From positions 248,001 to 312,000 of the forward strand of contig CAXKVF010000078.1 in NCBI GenBank assembly GCA_964057225.1: a stretch of DNA of 64,000 nt, given 5' to 3'. Source of the DNA: Auanema rhodensis (Eukaryota; Nematoda; Chromadorea; Rhabditida; Rhabditidae). Below are positions 13,555-26,929 of the stretch, piece after piece; the first letter of the stretch is position 1; each line of letters begins with the position of its first letter. Made by a program: the position numbers and the translations under genes. Below the pieces are notes generated by a model, which saw only the letters and a list, made by a program, of their open reading frames with translations, had not been told where the DNA came from and did no database searches.

Positions 13555-16500
13555 CAAGTGCACATCACGTGTACATTTAATTAGTATAAATTAAAGTTCA
13601 CTTAAAATTCAAAGTCATGGTTACCATGCACCAATATCAATAAAAATTTGTTTTTAGACTAATATGGACATGAAGAATCTAATTTTGAAAACCGCATCTC
13701 TTTATCTTTCACGTGAAGCGAGTTACATACCAAGTGCACATCACGTGTACATTTAATTAGCATAAATTAAAGTTCACGTAAATTTCAAAGTCATGGTTAC
13801 CATGAACCAATATCAATAAAAATTTGTTTTTAGACTAATATGGACATGGGGAATCTAATTTTGAAAACCGCATCTCTTTATCTTTCACGTGAAGCGAGTT
13901 ACATACCAAGTGCACATCACGTGTACATTTAATTAGCATAAATTAAAGTTCACGTAAATTTCAAAGTCATGGTTACCATGAACCAATATCAATAAAAATT
14001 TGTTTTTAGACTAATATGGACATGGGTAATCTAATTTTGAAAACCGCATCTCTTTATCTTTCACGTGAAGCGAGTTACATACCAAGTGCACATCACGTGT
14101 ACATTTAATTAGCATAAATTAAAGTTCACGTAAATTTCAAAGTCATGGTTACCATGCACCAATATCAATAAAAATTTGTTTTTAGACTAATATGGACATG
14201 GGGAATCTAATTTTGAAAACCGCATCTCTTTATCTTTCACGTGAAGCGAGTTACATACCAAGTGCATATCACGTGTACATTTAATTAGCATAAATTAAAG
14301 TTCACGTAAATTTCAAAGTCATGGTTACCATGCACCAATATCAATAAAAATTTGTTTTTAGACTAATATGGACATGGGGAATCTAATTTTGAAAACCGCA
14401 TCTCTTTATCTTTCACGTGAAGCGAGTTACATACCAAGTGCATATCACGTGTACATTTAATTAGCATAAATTAAAGTTCACGTAAATTTCAAAGTCATGG
14501 TTACCATGCACCAATATCAATAAAAATTTGTTTTTAGACTAATATGGACATGGGGAATCTAATTTTGAAAACCGCATCTCTTTATCTTTCACGTGAAGCG
14601 AGTTACATACCAAGTGCACATCACGTGTACATTTAATTAGCATAAATTAAAGTTCACGTAAATTTCAAAGTCATGGTTACCATGAACCAATATCAATAAA
14701 AATTTGTTTTTAGACTAATATGGACATGGGGAATCTAATTTTGAAAACCGCATCTCTTTATCTTTCACGTGAAGCGAGTTACATACCAAGTGCACATCAC
14801 GTGTACATTTAATTAGCATAAATTAAAGTTCACGTAAATTTCAAAGTTATGGTTACCATGCACCAATATCAATAAAAATTTGTTTTTAGACTAATATGGA
14901 CATGGGGAATCTAATTTTGAAAACCGCATCTCTTTATCTTTCACGTGAAGCGAGTTACATACCAAGTGCACATCACGTGTACATTTAATTAGCATAAATT
15001 AAAGTTCACGTAAATTTCAAAGTCATGGTTACCATGCACCAATATCAATAAAAATTTGTTTTTAGACTAATATGGACATGGGGAATCTAATTTTGAAAAC
15101 CGCATCTCTTTATCTTTCACGTGAAGCGAGTTACATACCAAGTGCACATCACGTGTACATTTAATTAGCATAAATTAAAGTTCACGTAAATTTCAAAGTC
15201 ATGGTTACCATGCACCAATATCAATAAAAATTTGTTTTTAGACTAATATGGACATGGGGAATCTAATTTTGAAAACCGCATCTCTTTATCTTTCACGTGA
15301 AGCGAGTTACATACCAAGTGCACATCACGTGTACATTTAATTAGCATAAATTAAAGTTCACGTAAATTTCAAAGTCATGGTTACCATGCACCAATATCAA
15401 TAAAAATTTGTTTTTAGACTAATATGGACATGGGGAATCTAATTTTGAAAACCGCATCTCTTTATCTTTCACGTGAAGCGAGTTACAAACCAAGTGCACA
15501 TCACGTGTACATTTAATTAGCATAAATTAAAGTTCACGTAAATTTCAAAGTCATGGTTACCATGAACCAATATCAATAAAAATTTGTTTTTAGACTAATA
15601 TGGACATGGGGAATCTAATTTTGAAAACCGCATCTCTTTATCTTTAACGTGAAGCGAGTTACATACCAAGTGCACATCACGTGTACATTTAATTAGCATA
15701 AATTAAAGTTCACTTAAAATTCAAAGTCATGGTTACCATGCACCAATATCAATAAAAATTTGTTTTTAGACTAATATGGACATGAAGAATCTAATTTTGA
15801 AAACCGCATCTCTTTATCTTTCACGTGAAGCGAGTTACATACCAAGTGCACATCACGTGTACATTTAATTAGCATACATTAAAGTTCACGTAAATTTCAA
15901 AGTCATGGTTACCATGAACCAATATCAATAAAAATTTGTTTTTAGACTAATATGGACATGGGGAATCTAATTTTGAAAACCGCATCTCTTTATCTTTCAC
16001 GTGAAGCGAGTTACATACCAAGTGCACATCACGTGTACATTTAATTAGCATAAATTAAAGTTCACGTAAATTTCAAAGTCATGGTTACCATGAACCAATA
16101 TCAATAAAAATTTGTTTTTAGACTAATATGGACATGGGTAATCTAATTTTGAAAACCGCATCTCTTTATCTTTCACGTGAAGCGAGTTACATACCAAGTG
16201 CACATCACGTGTACATTTAATTAGCATAAATTAAAGTTCACGTAAATTTCAAAGTCATGGTTACCATGCACCAATATCAATAAAAATTTGTTTTTAGACT
16301 AATATGGACATGGGGAATCTAATTTTGAAAACCGCATCTCTTTATCTTTCACGTGAAGCGAGTTACATACCAAGTGCATATCACGTGTACATTTAATTAG
16401 CATAAATTAAAGTTCACGTAAATTTCAAAGTCATGGTTACCATGCACCAATATCAATAAAAATTTGTTTTTAGACTAATATGGACATGGGGAATCTAATT

Positions 16501-17426
16501 TTGAAAACCGCATCTCTTTATCTTTCACGTGAAGCGAGTTACATACCAAGTGCACATCACGTGTACATTTAATTAGCATAAATTAAAGTTCACGTAAATT
16601 TCAAAGTCATGGTTACCATGAACCAATATCAATAAAAATTTGTTTTTAGACTAATATGGACATGGGGAATCTAATTTTGAAAACCGCATCTCTTTATCTT
16701 TCACGTGAAGCGAGTTACATACCAAGTGCACATCACGTGTACATTTAATTAGCATAAATTAAAGTTCACGTAAATTTCAAAGTTATGGTTACCATGCACC
16801 AATATCAATAAAAATTTGTTTTTAGACTAATATGGACATGGGGAATCTAATTTTGAAAACCGCATCTCTTTATCTTTCACGTGAAGCGAGTTACATACCA
16901 AGTGCACATCACGTGTACATTTAATTAGCATAAATTAAAGTTCACGTAAATTTCAAAGTCATGGTTACCATGCACCAATATCAATAAAAATTTGTTTTTA
17001 GACTAATATGGACATGGGGAATCTAATTTTGAAAACCGCATCTCTTTATCTTTCACGTGAAGCGAGTTACATACCAAGTGCACATCACGTGTACATTTAA
17101 TTAGCATAAATTAAAGTTCACGTAAATTTCAAAGTCATGGTTACCATGCACCAATATCAATAAAAATTTGTTTTTAGACTAATATGGACATGGGGAATCT
17201 AATTTTGAAAACCGCATCTCTTTATCTTTCACGTGAAGCGAGTTACAAACCAAGTGCACATCACGTGTACATTTAATTAGCATAAATTAAAGTTCACGTA
17301 AATTTCAAAGTCATGGTTACCATGAACCAATATCAATAAAAATTTGTTTTTAGACTAATATGGACATGGGGAATCTAATTTTGAAAACCGCATCTCTTTA
17401 TCTTTCACGTGAAGCGAGTTACATAC
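13555..17426 (+). repeat. Long duplication: 12-monomer block and its 10-monomer copy
   Basis: Block one is 13555-15666 and block two is 15667-17426. Both open with a distinctive type C monomer carrying CACTTAAAATTC plus CATGAAGAATC, followed by type A, type A with 121 g>t, type C, type C with 9 c>t (GCATATC), type A, type C with 62 c>t (AGTTATGG), plain type C copies, a copy ending ACAAACC, and type A. The first block has two GCATATC copies (14259, 14435) and an additional plain type C copy; the second has one fewer of each. So after duplication, single monomers were gained in one block or lost in the other by unequal exchange. The marker order makes the homology unambiguous. Confidence 0.93.
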
Positions 17427-19538
17427 CAAGTGCACATCACGTGTACATTTAATTAGCATAAATTAAAGTTCACGTAAATTTCAAAGTCATGGTTACCATG
17501 CACCAATATCAATATAAATTTGTTTTTAGACTAATATGGACATGGGGGATCTAATTTTGAAAACCGCATCTCTTTATCTTTCACGTGAAGCAAGTTACAT
17601 ACCAAGTGCACATCACGTGTACATTTAATTAGCATAAATTAAAGTTCACGTAAATTTCAAAGTCATGGTTACCATGAACCAATATCAATAAAAATTTGTT
17701 TTTAGACTAATATGGACATGGGGAATCTAATTTTGAAAACCGCATCTCTTTATCTTTCACGTGAAGCGAGTTACATACCAAGTGCACATCACGTGTACAT
17801 TCAATTAGCATAAATTAAAGTTCACGTAAATTTCAAAGTCATGGTTACCATGCACCAATATCAATAAAAATTTGTTTTTAGACTAATATGGACATGGGGA
17901 ATCTAATTTTGAAAACCGCATCTCTTTATCTTTCACGTGAAGCGAGTTACATACCAAGTGCACATCACGTGTACATTTAATTAGCATAAATTAAAGTTCA
18001 CGTAAATTTCAAAGTCATGGTTACCATGAAGCAATATCAATAAAAATTTGTTTTTAGACTAATATGGACATGAAGAATCTAATTTTGAAAACCGCATCTC
18101 TTTATCTTTCACGTGAAGCGAGTTACATACCAAGTGCACATCACGTGTACATTTAATTAGCATAAATTAAAGTTCACGTAAATTTCAAAGTCATGGTTAC
18201 CATGAACCAATATCAATAAAAATTTGTTTTTAGACTAATATGGACATGGGGAATCTAATTTTGAAAACCGCATCTCTTTATCTTTCACGTGAAGCGAGTT
18301 ACATACCAAGTGCACATCACGTGTACATTTAATTAGCATAAATTAAAGTTCACGTAAATTTCAAAGTTATGGTTACCATGAACCAATATCAATAAAAATT
18401 TGTTTTTAGACTAATATGGACATGGGGAATCTAATTTTGAAAACCGCATCTCTTTATCTTTCACGTGAAGCGAGTTACATACCAAGTGCACATCACGTGT
18501 ACATTTAATTAGCATAAATTAAAGTTCACGTAAATTTCAAAGTTATGGTTACCATGCACCAATATCAATAAAAATTTGTTTTTAGACTAATATGGACATG
18601 GGGAATCTAATTTTGAAAACCGCATCTCTTTATCTTTCACGTGAAGCGAGTTACATACCAAGTGCACATCACGTGTACATTTAATTAGCATAAATTAAAG
18701 TTCACGTAAATTTCAAAGTCATGGTTACCATGAACCAATATCAATAAAAATTTGTTTTTAGACTAATATGGACATGGGGAATCTAATTTTGAAAACCGCA
18801 TCTCTTTATCTTTCACGTGAAGCGAGTTACATACCAAGTGCACATCACGTGTACATTTAATTAGCATAAATTAAAGTTCACGTAAATTTCAAAGTCATGG
18901 TTACCATGAACCAATATCAATAAAAATTTGTTTTTAGACTAATATGGACATGGGGAATCTAATTTTGAAAACCGCATCTGTTTATCTTTCACGTGAAGCG
19001 AGTTACATACCAAGTGCACATCACGTGTACATTCAATTAGCATAAATTAAAGTTCACGTAAATTTCAAAGTCATGGTTACCATGCACCAATATCAATAAA
19101 AATTTGTTTTTAGACTAATATGGACATGGGGAATCTAATTTTGAAAACCGCATCTCTTTATCTTTCACGTGAAGCGAGTTACATACCAAGTGCACATCAC
19201 GTGTACATTTAATTAGCATAAATTAAAGTTCACGTAAATTTCAAAGTCATGGTTACCATGAAGCAATATCAATAAAAATTTGTTTTTAGACTAATATGGA
19301 CATGAAGAATCTAATTTTGAAAACCGCATCTCTTTATCTTTCACGTGAAGCGAGTTACATACCAAGTGCACATCACGTGTACATTTAATTAGCATAAATT
19401 AAAGTTCACGTAAATTTCAAAGTCATGGTTACCATGAACCAATATCAATAAAAATTTGTTTTTAGACTAATATGGACATGGGGAATCTAATTTTGAAAAC
19501 CGCATCTCTTTATCTTTCACGTGAAGCGAGTTACATAC
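17427..19538 (+). repeat. Partial seven-monomer duplication marked by CATTCAATT and CATGAAG
   Basis: The trio of type C with 24 t>c, type G with CATGAAGAATC, and type A occurs at 17779-18306 and 19011-19538, 1232 bp (seven monomers) apart. The four monomers between the trios differ from what follows the second trio, so only part of the unit is preserved. CATGAAGAATC here sits on a type G background, whereas at 13555 and 15667 it sits on type C with CACTTAAAATTC, showing that the 119-120 variant has moved between haplotypes. The monomer at 17427 repeats the 122 g plus 166 a pair of the copy at 12323. Confidence 0.87.
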
Positions 19539-22530
19539 CAAGTGCACATCACGTGTACATTTAATTAGCATAAATTAAAGTTCACGTAAATTTCAAAGTC
19601 ATGGTTACCATGAACCAATATCAATAAAAATTTGTTTTTAGACTAATATGGACATGGGTAATCTAATTTTGAAAACCGCATCTCTTTATCTTTCACGTGA
19701 AGCGAGTTACATACCAAGTGCACATCACGTGTACATTTAATTAGCATAAATTAAAGTTCACGTAAATTTCAAAGTCATGGTTACCATGCACCAATATCAA
19801 TAAAAATTTGTTTTTAGACTAATATGGACATGGGGAATCTAATTTTGAAAACCGCATCTCTTTATCTTTCACGTGAAGCGAGTTACATACCAAGTGCACA
19901 TCACGTGTACATTTAATTAGCATAAATTAAAGTTCACGTAAATTTCAAAGTCATGGTTACCATGAACCAATATCAATAAAAATTTGTTTTTAGACTAATA
20001 TGGACATGGGGAATCTAATTTTGAAAACCGCATCTCTTTATCTTTCACGTGAAGCGAGTTACATACCAAGTGCACATCACGTGTACATTTAATTAGCATA
20101 AATTAAAGTTCACGTAAATTTCAAAGTCATGGTTACCATGAACCAATATCAATAAAAATTTGTTTTTAGACTAATATGGACATGGGGAATCTAATTTTGA
20201 AAACCGCATCTCTTTATCTTTCACGTGAAGCGAGTTACATACCAAGTGCACATCACGTGTACATTTAATTAGCATAAATTAAAGTTCACGTAAATTTCAA
20301 AGTCATGGTTACCATGCACCAATATCAATAAAAATTTGTTTTTAGACTAATATGGACATGGGGAATCTAATTTTGAAAACCGCATCTCTTTATCTTTCAC
20401 GTGAAGCGAGTTACATACCAAGTGCACATCACGTGTACATTTAATTAGCATAAATTAAAGTTCACGTAAAATTCAAAGTCATGGTTACCATGCACCAATA
20501 TCAATAAAAATTTGTTTTTAGACTAATATGGACATGGGGAATCTAATTTTGAAAACCGCATCTCTTTATCTTTCACGTGAAGCGAGTTACATACCAAGTG
20601 CACATCACGTGTACATTTAATTAGCATAAATTAAAGTTCACGTAAATTTCAAAGTCATGGTTACCATGCACCAATATCAATAAAAATTTGTTTTTAGACT
20701 AATATGGACATGGGGAATCTAATTTTGAAAACCGCATCTCTTTATCTTTCACGTGAAGCGAGTTACATACCAAGTGCACATCACGTGTACATTTAATTAG
20801 CATAAATTAAAGTTCACGTAAATTTCAAAGTCATGGTTACCATGCACCAATATCAATAAAAATTTGTTTTTAGACTAATATGGACATGGGGAATCTAATT
20901 TTGAAAACCGCATCTCTTTATCTTTCACGTGAAGCGAGTTACATACCAAGTGCACATCACGTGTACATTTAATTAGCATAAATTAAAGTTCACGTAAAAT
21001 TCAAAGTCATGGTTACCATGCACCAATATCAATAAAAATTTGTTTTTAGACTAATATGGACATGGGGAATCTAATTTTGAAAACCGCATCTCTTTATCTT
21101 TCACGTGAAGCGAGTTACATACCAAGTGCACATCACGTGTACATTTAATTAGCATAAATTAAAGTTCACGTAAATTTCAAAGTCATGGTTACCATGCACC
21201 AATATCAATAAAAAGTTGTTTTTAGACTAATATGGACATGGGGAATCTAATTTTGAAAACCGCATCTCTTTATCTTTCACGTGAAGCGAGTTACATACCA
21301 AGTGCACATCACGTGTACATTTAATTAGCATAAATTAAAGTTCACGTAAATTTCAAAGTCATGGTTACCATGAACCAATATCAATAAAAATTTGTTTTTA
21401 GACTAATATGGACATGGGGAATCTAATTTTGAAAACCGCATCTCTTTATCTTTCACGTGAAGCGAGTTACATACCAAGTGCACATCACGTGTACATTTAA
21501 TTAGCATAAATTAAAGTTCACGTAAATTTCAAAGTCATGGTTACCATGAACCAATATCAATAAAAATTTGTTTTTAGACTAATATGGACATGGGGAATCT
21601 AATTTTGAAAACCGCATCTCTTTATCTTTCACGTGAAGCGAGTTACATACCAAGTGCACATCACGTGTACATTTAATTAGCATAAATTAAAGTTCACGTA
21701 AATTTCAAAGTCATGGTTACCATGAACCAATATCAATAAAAATTTGTTTTTAGACTAATATGGACATGGGGAATCTAATTTTGAAAACCGCATCTCTTTA
21801 TCTTTCACGTGAAGCGAGTTACATACCAAGTGCACATCACGTGTACATTTAATTAGCATAAATTAAAGTTCACGTAAATTTCAAAGTCATGGTTACCATG
21901 AACCAATATCAATAAAAATTTGTTTTTAGACTAATATGGACATGGGGAATCTAATTTTGAAAACCGCATCTCTTTATCTTTCACGTGAAGCGAGTTACAT
22001 ACCAAGTGCACATCACGTGTACATTTAATTAGCATAAATTAAAGTTCACGTAAATTTCAAAGTCATGGTTACCATGAACCAATATCAATAAAAATTTGTT
22101 TTTAGACTAATATGGACATGGGGAATCTAATTTTGAAAACCGCATCTCTTTATCTTTCACGTGAAGCGAGTTACATACCAAGTGCACATCACGTGTACAT
22201 TTAATTAGCATAAATTAAAGTTCACGTAAATTTCAAAGTCATGGTTACCATGAAGCAATATCAATAAAAATTTGTTTTTAGACTAATATGGACATGGGGA
22301 ATCTAATTTTGAAAACCGCATCTCTTTATCTTACACGTGAAGCGAGTTACATACCAAGTGCACATCACGTGTACATTCAATTAGCATAAATTAAAGTTCA
22401 CGTAATTTTCAAAGTCATGGTTACCATGCACCAATATCAATAAAAATTTGTTTTTAGACTAATATGGACATGGGGAATCTAATTTTGAAAACCGCATCTC
22501 TTTATCTTTCACGTGAAGCGAGTTACATAC
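19539..22530 (+). repeat. Mixed A/C monomers; first appearance of the 53a (TAAAATTC) lineage
   Basis: Seventeen monomers lie here, with no complete repeated unit. The variant 53 t>a in the simple form GTAAAATTC first appears in the copy at 20419, recurs at 20947, and then marks many type C copies as far as about 54.5 kb. The copy at 21123 introduces 93 t>g (AAAAAGTTG). Five plain type A monomers run from 21299 to 22178. The pair 20947 and 21123 followed by type A copies foreshadows the 8-mer unit to the right, so that unit was probably assembled from this region. The copy at 22355 has 24 t>c and 52-53 changes. Confidence 0.8.
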
Positions 22531-24994
22531 CAAGTGCACATCACGTGTACATTTAATTAGCATAAATTAAAGTTCACGTAAATTTCAAAGTCATGGTTAC
22601 CATGAACCAATATCAATAAAAATTTGTTTTTAGACTAATATGGACATGGGGAATCTAATTTTGAAAACCGCATCTCTTTATCTTTCACGTGAAGCGAGTT
22701 ACATACCAAGTGCACATCACGTGTACATTTAATTAGCATAAATTAAAGTTCACGTAAATTTCAAAGTCATGGTTACCATGAACCAATATCAATGAAAATT
22801 TGTTTTTAGACTAATATGGACATGGGGAATCTAATTTTGAAAACCGCATCTCCTTATCTTTCACGTGAAGCGAGTTACATACCGAGTGCACATCACGTGT
22901 ACATTTAATTAGCATAAATTAAAGTTCACGTAAAATTCAAAGTCATGGTTACCATGCACCAATATCAATAAAAATTTGTTTTTAGACTAATATGGACATG
23001 GGGAATCTAATTTTGAAAACCGCATCTCTTTATCTTTCACGTGAAGCGAGTTACATACCAAGTGCACATCACGTGTACATTTAATTAGCATAAATTAAAG
23101 TTCACGTAAATTTCAAAGTCATGGTTACCATGCACCAATATCAATAAAAAGTTGTTTTTAGACTAATATGGACATGGGGAATCTAATTTTGAAAACCGCA
23201 TCTCTTTATCTTTCACGTGAAGCGAGTTACATACCAAGTGCACATCACGTGTACATTTAATTAGCATAAATTAAAGTTCACGTAAATTTCAAAGTCATGG
23301 TTACCATGAACCAATATCAATAAAAATTTGTTTTTAGACTAATATGGACATGGGGAATCTAATTTTGAAAACCGCATCTCTTTATCTTTCACGTGAAGCG
23401 AGTTACATACCAAGTGCACATCACGTGTACATTTAATTAGCATAAATTAAAGTTCACGTAAATTTCAAAGTCATGGTTACCATGAACCAATATCAATAAA
23501 AATTTGTTTTTAGACTAATATGGACATGGGGAATCTAATTTTGAAAACCGCATCTCTTTATCTTTCACGTGAAGCGAGTTACATACCAAGTGCACATCAC
23601 GTGTACATTTAATTAGCATAAATTAAAGTTCACGTAAATTTCAAAGTCATGGTTACCATGAACCAATATCAATAAAAATTTGTTTTTAGACTAATATGGA
23701 CATGGGTAATCTAATTTTGAAAACCGCATCTCTTTATCTTTCACGTGAAGCGAGTTACATACCAAGTGCACATCACGTGTACATTTAATTAGCATAAATT
23801 AAAGTTCACGTAAATTTCAAAGTCATGGTTACCATGCACCAATATCAATAAAAATTTGTTTTTAGACTAATATGGACATGGGGAATCTAATTTTGAAAAC
23901 CGCATCTCTTTATCTTTCACGTGAAGCGAGTTACATACCAAGTGCACATCACGTGTACATTTAATTAGCATAAATTAAAGTTCACGTAAATTTCAAAGTC
24001 ATGGTTACCATGAACCAATATCAATAAAAATTTGTTTTTAGACTAATATGGACATGGGGAATCTAATTTTGAAAACCGCATCTCTTTATCTTTCACGTGA
24101 AGCGAGTTACATACCAAGTGCACATCACGTGTACATTTAATTAGCATAAATTAAAGTTCACGTAAATTTCAAAGTCATGGTTACCATGAACCAATATCAA
24201 TGAAAATTTGTTTTTAGACTAATATGGACATGGGGAATCTAATTTTGAAAACCGCATCTCCTTATCTTTCACGTGAAGCGAGTTACATACCGAGTGCACA
24301 TCACGTGTACATTTAATTAGCATAAATTAAAGTTCACGTAAAATTCAAAGTCATGGTTACCATGCACCAATATCAATAAAAATTTGTTTTTAGACTAATA
24401 TGGACATGGGGAATCTAATTTTGAAAACCGCATCTCTTTATCTTTCACGTGAAGCGAGTTACATACCAAGTGCACATCACGTGTACATTTAATTAGCATA
24501 AATTAAAGTTCACGTAAATTTCAAAGTCATGGTTACCATGCACCAATATCAATAAAAAGTTGTTTTTAGACTAATATGGACATGGGGAATCTAATTTTGA
24601 AAACCGCATCTCTTTATCTTTCACGTGAAGCGAGTTACATACCAAGTGCACATCACGTGTACATTTAATTAGCATAAATTAAAGTTCACGTAAATTTCAA
24701 AGTCATGGTTACCATGAACCAATATCAATAAAAATTTGTTTTTAGACTAATATGGACATGGGGAATCTAATTTTGAAAACCGCATCTCTTTATCTTTCAC
24801 GTGAAGCGAGTTACATACCAAGTGCACATCACGTGTACATTTAATTAGCATAAATTAAAGTTCACGTAAATTTCAAAGTCATGGTTACCATGAACCAATA
24901 TCAATAAAAATTTGTTTTTAGACTAATATGGACATGGGGAATCTAATTTTGAAAACCGCATCTCTTTATCTTTCACGTGAAGCGAGTTACATAC
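22531..24994 (+). repeat. Eight-monomer higher-order repeat (1408 bp), second copy partial
   Basis: Six matching monomers at 22531-23586 and 23939-24994 are separated by two non-repeated ones. The shared order is: A; A with 88 a>g and 147 t>c; C starting CGAG (2 a>g) with 53 t>a; C with 93 t>g; A; A. Four independent rare variants in the same order make the 1408-bp period certain. The intervening pair (23587-23938) is type A with 121 g>t followed by type C. The second copy is followed by a different monomer, so its last two members were lost or replaced. Confidence 0.92.
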
Positions 24995-26929
24995 CAAGTG
25001 CACATCACGTGTACATTTAATTAGCATAAATTAAAGTTCACGTAAATTTCAAAGTCATGGTTACCATGCACCAATATCAATAAAAATTTGTTTTTAGACT
25101 AATATGGACATGGGGAATCTAATTTTGAAAACCGCATCTCTTTATCTTTCACGTGAAGCGAGTTACATACCAAGTGCACATCACGTGTACATTTAATTAG
25201 CATAAATTAAAGTTCACGTAAAATTCAAAGTCATGGTTACCATGCACCAATATCAATAAAAATTTGTTTTTAGACTAATATGGACATGGGGAATCTAATT
25301 TTGAAAACCGCATCTCTTTATCTTTCACGTGAAGCGAGTTACATACCAAGTGCACATCACGTGTACATTTAATTAGCATAAATTAAAGTTCACGTAAATT
25401 TCAAAGTCATGGTTACCATGCACCAATATCAATAAAAATTTGTTTTTAGACTAATATGGACATGGGGAATCTAATTTTGAAAACCGCATCTCTTTATCTT
25501 CCACGTGAAGCGAGTTACATACCAAGTGCACATCACGTGTACATTTAATTAGCATAAATTAAAGTTCACGTAAATTTCAAAGTCATGGTTACCATGAACC
25601 AATATCAATAAAAATTTGTTTTTAGACTAATATGGACATGGGGAATCTAATTTTGAAAACCGCATCTCTTTATCTTTCACGTGAAGCGAGTTACATACCA
25701 AGTGCACATCACGTGTACATTTAATTAGCATAAATTAAAGTTCACGTAAATTTCAAAGTCATGGTTACCATGAACCAATATCAATAAAAATTTATTTTAG
25801 ACTAATATGGACATGGGGAATCTAATTTTGAAAACCGCATCTCTTTATCTTTCACGTGAAGCGAGTTACATACCAAGTGCACATCACGTGTACATTTAAT
25901 TAGCATAAATTAAAGTTCACGTAAATTTCAAAGTCATGGTTACCATGAACCAATATCAATAAAAATTTGTTTTTAGACTAATATGGACATGGGGAATCTA
26001 ATTTTGAAAACCGCATCTCTTTATCTTTCACGTGAAGCGAGTTACATACCAAGTGCACATCACGTGTACATTTAATTAGCATAAATTAAAGTTCACGTAA
26101 AATTCAAAGTCATGGTTACCATGCACCAATATCAATAAAAATTTGTTTTTAGACTAATATGGACATGGGGAATCTAATTTTGAAAACCGCATCTCCTTAT
26201 CTTTCACGTGAAGCGAGTTACATACCAAGTGCACATCACGTGTACATTTAATTAGCATAAATTAAAGTTCACGTAAATTTCAAAGTCATGGTTACCATGC
26301 ACCAATATCAATAAAAATTTGTTTTTAGACTAATATGGACATGTGGAATCTAATTTTGAAAACCGCATCTCTTTATCTTTCACGTGAAGCGAGTTACATA
26401 CCAAGTGCCCATCACGTGTACATTTAATTAGCATAAATTAAAGTTCACGTAAAATTCAAAGTCATGGTTACCATGCACCAATATCAATAAAAATTTGTTT
26501 TTAGACTAATATGGACATGGGGAATCTAATTTTGAAAACCGCATCTCTTTATCTTTCACGTGAAGCGAGTTACATACCAAGTGCACATCACGTGTACATT
26601 TAATTAGCATAAATTAAAGTTCACGTAAATTTCAAAGTCATGGTTACCATGCACCAATATCAATAAAAAGTTGTTTTTGAACTAATATGGACATGGGAAA
26701 TCTAATTTGGAAAACCGCATCTCTTTATCTTTCACGTGAAGCGAGTTACATACCAAGTGCACATCACGTGTACATTTAATTAGCATAAATTAAAGTTCAC
26801 GTAAATTTCAAAGTCATGGTTACCATGCACCAATATCAATAAAAATTTGTTTTTAGACTAATATGGACATGGGGAATCTAATTTTGAAAACAGCATCTCT
26901 TTATCTTTCACGTGAAGCGAGTTACATAC
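24995..26929 (+). repeat. Degenerate mixed segment with the most diverged monomer
   Basis: Eleven monomers, many of type C with 53 t>a (25171, 26050, 26402). The copy at 25699 is 175 bp, reading TTTATTTTAG where others read TTTGTTTTTAG. The copy 26578-26753 is the most diverged seen: besides its type C base it has 93 t>g, 102-103 swapped to GA, 121 g>a and 132 t>g, all within 40 bases. Clustering of changes in half a monomer may mean a patch acquired from a divergent copy or an assembly error. The copy at 26402 has 8 a>c, breaking GTGCAC. Confidence 0.8.
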
